The notes beneath the pieces were generated by a model. The model was not told the origin of the DNA, searched no databases, and saw only the letters and a program-made list of their open reading frames with translations. Shown piece after piece: positions 1 through 5,750 of a stretch of DNA of 7,922 nucleotides. Positions within the stretch are counted from its first letter, which is position 1, and every line of letters starts with the position of its first letter. Position numbers and translations under genes: made by a program. Source of the DNA: Chitinophaga pinensis (lineage in GTDB: Bacteria; Bacteroidota; Bacteroidia; NS11-12g; UBA9320); NCBI GenBank assembly GCA_945890595.1, contig CAMDCQ010000108.1, positions 1-7,922 of the forward strand. Direction: 5' to 3'.

Positions 1-1
1 T

Positions 2-328
2 GCACAAATCCTAGAACATATTTTGAAAAAGAAGTGGAGTATGAAAGATACCGATCGAGATATGATTGTGATGTGGCATAAAGTAAGCTACGAAAAAAAT
101 CAACATACCATGTGTGCTGAAAGTAGTCTTGTAATAGAAGGTGAAGATCGTTTGCACACTGCTATGGCCAAAACGGTTGGTTTACCCCTAGCAATTGCGT
201 GTAAACTAATCCTTGAAAATAAAATTGCTGCTAAAGGTTGTATCCTACCCACTACAAAAGATATCTATCTCCCAATTTTAGAGGAGCTAGAAGAATTTGG
301 CATCACGTTTAACGAAATACATTACTAG
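2..328 (+). CDS. Saccharopine dehydrogenase-like protein, C-terminal part (5' end outside window)
   Basis: This frame is open from the window edge, so the gene begins upstream. About 108 codons are visible, ending at TAG 326-328; a TTG at 23 is in frame but is internal, not the start. The visible part has the signature of the C-terminal end of saccharopine dehydrogenase (LYS9-like, NADP, L-glutamate-forming): a segment reading TAMAKTVGLPLAIACKLILE followed by IPTTKDIYLPILEELEEFGI. In this family the enzyme interconverts saccharopine with glutamate plus aminoadipate semialdehyde in cytoplasmic lysine metabolism. The Rossmann NAD(P)-binding domain is not in the window, so catalytic residues cannot be checked and a related family member (for example a carboxynorspermidine dehydrogenase-like enzyme) is not fully excluded. 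The gene converges with the DUF4249 lipoprotein gene and overlaps it by 4 nt, leaving no room for an intergenic terminator. Confidence 0.85.
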   Translation, partial: AQILEHILKKKWSMKDTDRDMIVMWHKVSYEKNQHTMCAESSLVIEGEDRLHTAMAKTVGLPLAIACKLILENKIAAKGCILPTTKDIYLPILEELEEFGITFNEIHY

Positions 329-1200
329 CGAATTAGAATTTCCTTTTGCGTAAAGGTATAAAAACTAAATATACCTAAGCCTTGATCTACGTTGGTAAAT
401 TGACCAAAACCAGTAGCTAGTGGGCCTCCATAAATATGGGTATTCTCCAAAATACTTTTATAATAAGCAAACATATTTTCTGAGATACAACTGATGCGAA
501 GTACCATACGCTCAGGTACAAAAGATTTTGAGGTAAACTGATCTTTGGGAATCACTAATTCAAAATCTTGTTTTTGTCCTTCAAATAGAGCATCATCAAA
601 AAGAGAATAACTATCATCTAAGATAACGGTACGTAGACTGGATAGAAAAACCTTGTCACTTGAAGTAAAATCAATAGAAATACGAGTGCTCAAGGAATCA
701 TTGTTTACGATTTGCTTACCTTGTGATGATAATTGCAATAAATATTTATGGGATCCCGGAGGGTCTTTTAGGCTAAATTTCAATCTAAACGATCCACTTT
801 GCTCTGTAAGCGTGTCTAGGTCCACCACCAAGCTATTGGCGGGCACAAGATCTTTTGCTTTGATGGTAGGAAAATCGCTATACGCAACCTGTATTTCGTA
901 CTCACTATTTGCCTTTGCAATGTAGGGCAATGAGAAACGTCCACTATCCAGCCTAACCACATCATTATACAACACTAAGCCATTTCTTTTGAGCTTAATC
1001 GTTATATTCCCCGATAAGGTGTTGAGGGAAGGAACCGAGAGAACACCCACGGATTCACTAAGATTCCCTTCTATAAGACTATCTTTTGCTATGCTGCAAT
1101 TAAGCACTAATTTTTTATCAAACTGAGTCTTGCCTATACTTAGCTCCTTTTCACAACTGGCCAGGGTAAGGCCCAAAAATAAATAAAATACTAATTTCAT
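325..1200 (-). CDS. DUF4249 family outer-membrane/surface lipoprotein
   Basis: This is a 291-residue protein starting at ATG 1200-1198. A short hydrophobic signal ends in the lipobox LASC with Cys16 as the lipidation site. The following residues EKE form a charged stretch that could act as a Bacteroidota lipoprotein surface-export signal, which is an inference. The rest is predicted beta-rich secretory sequence with the DUF4249 layout: a KLVLNCSI strand near residue 30, a YEIQVAY strand near 101-107 followed by a VPANS segment, and a C-terminal FTNVDQGLGIFSFYT motif typical of the family. The start overlaps the stop of the TonB-dependent receptor gene in an ATGA arrangement, so translation is probably coupled. 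DUF4249 proteins often accompany TonB-dependent receptors in Bacteroidota and are thought to be SusD-like partners, but their biochemical role is not established. It is the last gene of the operon; its TAG stop shares the CTAG at 325-328 with the stop of the convergent gene. Confidence 0.88.
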   Translation of the reverse strand: MKLVFYLFLGLTLASCEKELSIGKTQFDKKLVLNCSIAKDSLIEGNLSESVGVLSVPSLNTLSGNITIKLKRNGLVLYNDVVRLDSGRFSLPYIAKANSEYEIQVAYSDFPTIKAKDLVPANSLVVDLDTLTEQSGSFRLKFSLKDPPGSHKYLLQLSSQGKQIVNNDSLSTRISIDFTSSDKVFLSSLRTVILDDSYSLFDDALFEGQKQDFELVIPKDQFTSKSFVPERMVLRISCISENMFAYYKSILENTHIYGGPLATGFGQFTNVDQGLGIFSFYTFTQKEILIR

Positions 1201-3764
1201 AGTGAGAGCGTATACTTAAACATGGGCGTGATTGGCAAATAGGATCTAGATTTTAAACTGGGCTCGTCATTTTTATTAATACCCAAATACACCATAAATG
1301 GATTATGCTGATTATAGATATTATAAATGCCAAGAATTAGCGTAGACCTAAATTTAGCGTAGGATCTGGTGTGCACATAGGATATATCCAGGTGGTGTGT
1401 ACTTGGAAGTCTGAAATTATTAACTTTTTCAAACTCCTCTATAATTACCTGTTCACCGTTAACTAATGCCACATAGCGACTACTGGGTATGGTTATGGGA
1501 TTACCACTCGCATAGGAAAATGAAACCAATAGTTTATCAGTTTCATTTAATTTGTGTTCAGCCAACAGATTAACTTCATGAGGCCTGTCATACCGCGAAA
1601 AATAAGCCATGTTATCGTTAATTCCCTCTACCGTGAGTAAACTCCTGCAGAATGTATATGCCGTGTAAATGCTATAATCTGATTTACTGTACTTAGAAGC
1701 TAACTCTAATCCATAGGCTCTACCTACACCACTTACTAAATTCTTGGTTAAATTGCCTTCTGCTTGCCGCGGGCCTCCATTGGCAAACTCCAGCATATTG
1801 GCGTAATACTTACTAAAAATACCCGCGGATGATTCAAAAGTGGTTTTTTTCAGCACGTATTTACTACTTAATTGGGTCACTGTCATGGGTTTAAATTGAG
1901 CAGATATGGGCAACCAAATATCAATTGGCAAACCGAGATTATTGTTAGGGGCTTGATGTATAAATTGATTTACGACCGAAAGTCCAAATTTGAGTTGGTT
2001 GCGGCTATTCATATTTTGAGTAAGAATAAGCTTAGGTTGTAACCTCAGATAATTAAAAGTGTCGCTATCAAAATACCTAATAGCTACGCCATACATCACA
2101 TTCCCCCCTTTAAAGTAGGTTTTATTCTCGGCATACATCATAGTTTCAGATGCATTAACACCCTGGGTAGTTAAGAGTGTATCAAAGGAACTTACTAAGT
2201 TTTTCGTCGTATAATTCTGTTTGAACGGCTCAAAGGCGTAACGAATAAAACCGGTACCCACTTGCAGCATATTGTTTTTGTTCAAAATAATATCCGCATC
2301 TATCGTTATTCTATTATCTGCAAGACCATTATTATAGCTCAATTCATTTAGCAATTCCAAGTCTTTTTGATTGAGTGAATATCGATCTAAGAAATTAAGA
2401 TTATAGGTACTTCTGGACAACTCTAAATGTGTCTGTATTCTGCTGTTGGCCATGTAATGCCACTGGAAACCGACTAAATTATTACGCCATCCTAGGCCAC
2501 TTTTCGTTTGCTCATCCGTTTGATTCTCGTTGTCAACCAAAAACCTAGTTTCAAAATTCAATTGATCTCCCCCATTATACGACATTAAGCTAAATTGGTT
2601 TTTGTAATTTGGCTGAAAATGGAGCTTCCCAATCACATCAAAGCACCACAAACGGTTGGTACTTTTTACCTCAGAGTTATTATCTACTAATCGTTGAAGA
2701 GGTAGACTCAAGAGATCAAAATACGTACGACGGCAAGTTAGTGCATAGCTTAATTTATCCTTTACAATAGGTCCATTAATACTGAACCCACTAGACAGGA
2801 TTCCTACATCGGCTTCGGCGCTTGTTTTTTGTTTATTCCCATTATTTAATCCCACATCAATAACGCTGCTTAATCTATTGCTGTACTTCAATGGCAATCC
2901 ATCTTTATGCACTTTAATGTTATTAATACTGCTAGTATTGAGCACTGAAAACAAGCCTAAAAGATGAAACGTCTTATATACCGGCACGCCATCAACCAGG
3001 GTGCTATTCTGATCAGGACTACCTCCACGCACCACCAATCCTCTGTTACCAAATGAAACATTACTCACGCCTGGCAATAGTTTCACATTATTAAGCGCAT
3101 CGGTCTCTCCACCTACCGTCGGTACTATCTTTTCAGATGGGCTAAGTTCGTCAAAGTTTTTTAAAGGAAGTTTTATACTGTCTCGTTGGTATACCTCAAT
3201 TTCATTCAGTGTGACGATAGGCACCATTCTGATATAGATAAACTTATACTCAGATGGATTAATCACCACTTTAGTGAGCTGAAAAAGAGGATGATATGCA
3301 ATTACCTCGAGTTTCTCTTGCGTAGTGTAGATACTAAACAATCCGTTTTTATCGCTTTCTAGGGCTACCCTTTGTGCGGTATAGGTAATATTAACCCCTG
3401 TTAGTCGCTCACTGGATGCAGAATGAACTACAGATCCTAACACATAAAATTTAGGCTGCCGAATAAGTGTAATTCCTGATGCGTTACTGTATGCATAATC
3501 AATTTCACATTTTTCACGTATCTCATCTAGTACGACTCTAAGAGTGGTATTTTGTACTTTAATTTGAAATTTTGCTTTGTCTATTACATCGTTTTTGTAA
3601 TTAAACGACACATTGGCTTGACCAGCCAAAAGATCTAGACACTTAGAGAGGCTACCTTTACACTCTAACTCACCAATGGGGGTATCGAGAACTGACTGCG
3701 CTTCCGCATAAACAGCAACAAGAAAAAAAAGTGTTATGTAAGAAAGAATTCGCAACCACCGCAA
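1197..3764 (-). CDS. TonB-dependent outer-membrane receptor with N-terminal STN signalling domain
   Basis: This is an 855-residue outer-membrane transporter-transducer. Domains in order: signal peptide 1-22 (cleavage after AEA, leaving Gln23); an STN domain at about 28-102; a carboxypeptidase-regulatory-like domain at about 107-180; a TonB-box-like LNEIEVY at 186-192; a plug domain at about 205-305, including NNVKLLPGV, VVRGGSPDQN and LVDGVPVY; and a beta-barrel to the C-terminus. The STN domain marks a receptor that signals to a FecR anti-sigma factor in the periplasm as well as importing its ligand, and FecR is encoded immediately upstream. The ligand is unknown; iron chelates are only the best-known precedent. 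No in-frame ATG precedes residue 180, so translation must start at TTG 3764-3762 or TTG 3755-3753; either gives an intact signal peptide. The gene follows FecR by 15 nt in the same frame and overlaps the DUF4249 gene by 4 nt. Confidence 0.93.
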   Translation of the reverse strand: MRWLRILSYITLFFLVAVYAEAQSVLDTPIGELECKGSLSKCLDLLAGQANVSFNYKNDVIDKAKFQIKVQNTTLRVVLDEIREKCEIDYAYSNASGITLIRQPKFYVLGSVVHSASSERLTGVNITYTAQRVALESDKNGLFSIYTTQEKLEVIAYHPLFQLTKVVINPSEYKFIYIRMVPIVTLNEIEVYQRDSIKLPLKNFDELSPSEKIVPTVGGETDALNNVKLLPGVSNVSFGNRGLVVRGGSPDQNSTLVDGVPVYKTFHLLGLFSVLNTSSINNIKVHKDGLPLKYSNRLSSVIDVGLNNGNKQKTSAEADVGILSSGFSINGPIVKDKLSYALTCRRTYFDLLSLPLQRLVDNNSEVKSTNRLWCFDVIGKLHFQPNYKNQFSLMSYNGGDQLNFETRFLVDNENQTDEQTKSGLGWRNNLVGFQWHYMANSRIQTHLELSRSTYNLNFLDRYSLNQKDLELLNELSYNNGLADNRITIDADIILNKNNMLQVGTGFIRYAFEPFKQNYTTKNLVSSFDTLLTTQGVNASETMMYAENKTYFKGGNVMYGVAIRYFDSDTFNYLRLQPKLILTQNMNSRNQLKFGLSVVNQFIHQAPNNNLGLPIDIWLPISAQFKPMTVTQLSSKYVLKKTTFESSAGIFSKYYANMLEFANGGPRQAEGNLTKNLVSGVGRAYGLELASKYSKSDYSIYTAYTFCRSLLTVEGINDNMAYFSRYDRPHEVNLLAEHKLNETDKLLVSFSYASGNPITIPSSRYVALVNGEQVIIEEFEKVNNFRLPSTHHLDISYVHTRSYAKFRSTLILGIYNIYNQHNPFMVYLGINKNDEPSLKSRSYLPITPMFKYTLSL

Positions 3765-3779
3765 AGTAATTGCAATTGG

Positions 3780-4694
3780 TTATTTCACCACAATAGTATT
3801 TTCTATTAATGCGAAATTTTTACCAGAAACTTGATTAAGTATTGCGAGACATGCCGACAAATCATTTTTAGGCAAGTTTAACGTATAGCGTTCTTTTAAT
3901 AATCGTGGACTAACATTAAACTGAACATCATAGGAAAGTTTGAGTTGCCCCATCACATAAGAAAGTGGAGCATCTTGGCATGAGATCATATCTAACCATC
4001 CCACGGGGGTTTTAAATGAAGAGATGGATAAAGAATCACCGGATAATACCAGTCGTTGACCTGGTTTTAAAATCTTAACTTCATCGTTAAAACTAAAACC
4101 AATAGAGCCTTCGTACAATTCGATTAGTGTAAAATTTAATTTTGAATCTGTAAATACGTTAAACTCGGTGCCATACACTTCTATATCCCCATTGGCCGTG
4201 TGCACTATAAAGTTATTTTTACCTTTGTTAACTTTGAACATTGCCTCACCTTCTAAGCTCAGTTCGCGATGATTCTTGTTGAATTTTTCAGCAAAAATAT
4301 GAGAGTTTGAATTCAATATAATAGTAGACCCATCGGTTAAAATCTCTTGGGTTACTACTTTTCCAGAGGTAAGTGAAATGTCTGTTGAGCCAAAAAACCA
4401 CATCCCTAATGTTAGTGCTGCAAGTAATAAAATGCTCGCAGCCACTTTGAGCCAGTTAAGGCTATAGGATTTTTGGGGTTGTGCTATCTTGGTTTGAAAC
4501 GCCGTCCACGCGGCATCCACCTCGCTTGTTTCGTAGGTTACTTGACCGGTAAATGTATATATTTCGCGGTATTCTTCATAGAGAGAATTCATTTCCTTGT
4601 CTACTTCTAGCTCATTTTCAAAAGCACGTGCTTCGTCCTTAGACAGCGCGCCTATAAGATAGTTAAGGATGATATCTTCTCTTGTATTATTCAT
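3780..4694 (-). CDS. FecR family anti-sigma factor (with DUF4974 C-terminal domain)
   Basis: This is a 304-residue inner-membrane anti-sigma factor or regulator starting at ATG 4694-4692. Residues 1-72 form the cytoplasmic sigma-binding region (IILNYLIGALSKDEARAFEN, then EVDAAWTAFQTKI). One membrane segment spans about 81-102 (WLKVAASILLLAALTLGMWF). The periplasmic FecR domain covers about 108-202, with DGSTIILNSNS, LEGEAMFKV, IEVYGTEFNV and LIELYEGSI. Residues about 233-303 match the DUF4974/STN-like C-terminal domain (APLSYVMGQLKLSYDVQFNV and the terminal ALIENTIVVK). In the Fec paradigm the periplasmic part receives the signal from the STN domain of the receptor and the cytoplasmic part controls the cognate sigma factor. 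The length and domain set are complete. The start overlaps the stop of the 62-residue gene as TAATG, which implies translational coupling. The TAA stop at 3782-3780 is the only in-frame block between this gene and the receptor. Confidence 0.93.
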   Translation of the reverse strand: MNNTREDIILNYLIGALSKDEARAFENELEVDKEMNSLYEEYREIYTFTGQVTYETSEVDAAWTAFQTKIAQPQKSYSLNWLKVAASILLLAALTLGMWFFGSTDISLTSGKVVTQEILTDGSTIILNSNSHIFAEKFNKNHRELSLEGEAMFKVNKGKNNFIVHTANGDIEVYGTEFNVFTDSKLNFTLIELYEGSIGFSFNDEVKILKPGQRLVLSGDSLSISSFKTPVGWLDMISCQDAPLSYVMGQLKLSYDVQFNVSPRLLKERYTLNLPKNDLSACLAILNQVSGKNFALIENTIVVK

Positions 4695-4882
4695 TATAGC
4701 TGAGCAGCTACTGTGGTTTTAAGGTATGTTAATGTTTGTTTATTATAGTCGCTCTCGTTTACCCACAGGTTAATTTCTTTGGTTTCTTCTTCGGTGCATT
4801 TTCCAAATAAGAACTTTAGTAAGATGTTAGATTCCCAAATCATAAATTGTCTATTAGTTATTAGGTAGTACACTATTTTCAT
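4694..4882 (-). CDS. Small stand-alone FecR N-terminal-domain-like protein
   Basis: This is a 62-residue ORF with an ATG start at 4882-4880 and a TAA stop at 4696-4694. It sits 9 nt after the sigma-factor stop, and its stop overlaps the FecR start (TAATG). Residues about 19-45 (SNILLKFLFGKCTEEETKEI and then NLWVNES) resemble the cytoplasmic sigma-binding N-terminus of FecR proteins. It aligns with the neighbouring FecR N-terminus (ILLKFLFGKCTEEE versus IILNYLIGALSKDE). It has no membrane segment or periplasmic domain. FecR carries its own complete N-terminus in a different frame, so a simple single-base break of FecR does not explain this ORF. A second start at Met14 (ATG 4843-4841) would give a 49-residue protein that begins just before the similarity. 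It may be an auxiliary anti-sigma or sigma-binding module, or a decaying duplicate. The gene is supported by its tight packing and family resemblance; the function is inferred. Confidence 0.72.
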   Translation of the reverse strand: MKIVYYLITNRQFMIWESNILLKFLFGKCTEEETKEINLWVNESDYNKQTLTYLKTTVAAQL

Positions 4883-4891
4883 CCTATACCC

Positions 4892-5461
4892 TTACTTTAG
4901 TTTTAAGTTTTCTCTGCATATTTTTAAGGCCTTAGTAATTTGGGCTTCGACTGTCTTGGTAGATATATCCAAAAGTGCTGCTATTTGACCATAGGTTAGT
5001 TCGTCGATCCTGCTCATGGCAAATATTTGTCTGCATTTGGGCGGTAACCTATTCATGATATGTGCTAATTTGGAGTGTTGTTCTTTTTCTAACAGAAGTC
5101 CATCTGCGGTAAATGAACTTTTGGCTTCATCTGGAAAGACCGAGAGTGTTTCTATTTTTTTCTGTCGATTAAAGTTAAAGCAACGATTTTTCACGGCTGT
5201 AAAAAGATACGATTTGAGACTCTCATCAATTTGAAGTGTATCCCGTTTATGCCAGATAGTCACAAATACATCGTTTACAATTTCAACGGCATCTGAAGAG
5301 CTGTGCGTAAGATACGTGGCAAAATGAACCAATGAAGGCTGGTGCTTTTTATAAAAAACCTCAAAAGAATGCTCAATTTGCTCCACTGTTGTCTTCAACT
5401 GAAGTTCAAAACAACATCTTTTTTTAGTAAAAATGGATACGTTGTTGCAGATTCTTGTCAA
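4892..5461 (-). CDS. ECF RNA polymerase sigma factor, FecI-like (Bacteroidota type)
   Basis: This is a sigma-70 family extracytoplasmic-function factor and the first gene of the signalling operon. Region 2 covers about residues 33-100, with FEVFYKKHQPSLVHFA, the acidic core-binding helix ending in VNDVFVTIWHKRD, and LKSYLFTAVKNRCFNFNRQ. Region 4 covers about 132-187, starting LPPKCRQIFAMSRIDELTYG, with the HTH-forming IAALLDISTKTVEAQITKAL. The stop is TAA 4894-4892. The extent given begins at TTG 5461, directly after an in-frame TGA at 5467-5465. No in-frame ATG exists before Met136, so the true start is non-ATG. Family length favours GTG 5386-5384 (giving MEQIEHSFEVFY) or TTG 5398-5396, because ECF factors usually have only a few residues before FEVFY. 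The sigma factor presumably directs transcription of its own operon or of receptor targets. No convincing promoter was found upstream on the minus strand. Confidence 0.92.
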   Translation of the reverse strand: MTRICNNVSIFTKKRCCFELQLKTTVEQIEHSFEVFYKKHQPSLVHFATYLTHSSSDAVEIVNDVFVTIWHKRDTLQIDESLKSYLFTAVKNRCFNFNRQKKIETLSVFPDEAKSSFTADGLLLEKEQHSKLAHIMNRLPPKCRQIFAMSRIDELTYGQIAALLDISTKTVEAQITKALKICRENLKLK

Positions 5462-5544
5462 AAGTCATTTTTGCCTGTACTTATGATGAAATTCAAGTCT
5501 TAAAAATGATCTAAATAATTATTAGGAATACATTTCATAAATTT

Positions 5545-5552
5545 TAACTTTG
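5545..5552 (+). promoter_or_regulatory. Bacteroidota -7 promoter box for tRNA-Cys
   Basis: TAACTTTG is a perfect match to the Bacteroidota housekeeping -7 consensus TAnnTTTG. It lies 32 nt before the first base of the tRNA, so transcription would begin near 5559 and give a leader of about 26 nt. No clear -33 TTTG/TTG element is visible at the expected distance, which lowers confidence. It lies in the 123-nt divergent gap shared with the sigma-factor operon, whose own minus-strand promoter could not be identified. Confidence 0.5.
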
Positions 5553-5584
5553 CACTCCTTAAAAAATGACTATTCATTAATAAG

Positions 5585-5655
5585 GGTCAGATGGCCGAGT
5601 GGCTAGGCTCAGCTCTGCAAAAGCTGCTACACCGGTTCGAATCCGGTTCTGACCT
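5585..5655 (+). tRNA. trnC: tRNA-Cys (anticodon GCA)
   Basis: A full cloverleaf can be folded by eye. The acceptor stem pairs GGTCAGA 5585-5591 with TCTGACC 5648-5654. The D stem pairs GCC 5594-5596 with GGC 5606-5608, with GG in its loop. The anticodon stem pairs CAGCT 5610-5614 with AGCTG 5622-5626 around the loop CTGCAAA, placing anticodon GCA at 5617-5619. The T arm pairs ACCGG 5631-5635 with CCGGT 5643-5647 around TTCGAAT. The discriminator base is T5655, the U73 identity element of cysteine tRNAs. The 3' CCA is not encoded (CCC follows) and must be added enzymatically. Confidence 0.97.
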
Positions 5656-5663
5656 CCCAATCT

Positions 5664-5696
5664 AAAAACCTAATCCTTAGCGGATTAGGTTTTTTT
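5664..5696 (+). terminator. Rho-independent terminator after tRNA-Cys
   Basis: A perfect 13-bp stem pairs 5664-5676 (AAAAACCTAATCC) with 5682-5694 (GGATTAGGTTTTT) around the loop TTAGC, and the T run extends to 5696. It begins 9 nt after the tRNA. The A-rich left arm means it could also act on minus-strand transcripts, but no minus-strand gene ends here. Confidence 0.9.
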
Positions 5697-5727
5697 GTTT
5701 CCGTATATCAACTATCCTGTTTATTTT

Positions 5728-5735
5728 TATATTTG
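5728..5735 (+). promoter_or_regulatory. Bacteroidota -7 promoter box for the secreted repeat-protein gene
   Basis: TATATTTG is a perfect match to TAnnTTTG. It lies 15 nt before the ATG at 5751, which predicts a transcription start near 5742 and a 5' leader of only about 9 nt. This fits the weak use of Shine-Dalgarno sites in Bacteroidota. A TTTG at 5694-5697, within the terminator T run, is about 30 nt upstream and too distant for a normal -33 element, so only the -7 box supports this call. Confidence 0.45.
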
Positions 5736-5750
5736 AAAATCAACACATTT

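Noticed and set aside
653..925. A 90-codon plus-strand ORF within the DUF4249 gene
   Set aside because: It is antisense to a well-supported lipoprotein gene, has no family resemblance, and reads as a shadow frame.
5016..5234. A 72-codon plus-strand ORF within the sigma-factor gene
   Set aside because: It is antisense to conserved sigma regions 2 and 4 and shows no independent coding signal.
5464..5570. Inverted pair GTCATTTTT (5464-5472) and AAAAATGAC (5562-5570) in the divergent promoter region, considered as an operator or stem
   Set aside because: The arms are short, AT-rich and about 90 nt apart, and one lies over the start region of the sigma frame; chance is a sufficient explanation.
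5585..5655. tRNA gene as an integration site with a mobile element next to it
   Set aside because: No integrase, direct repeat of the tRNA 3' end, or inverted terminal repeat is visible on either side within the window.
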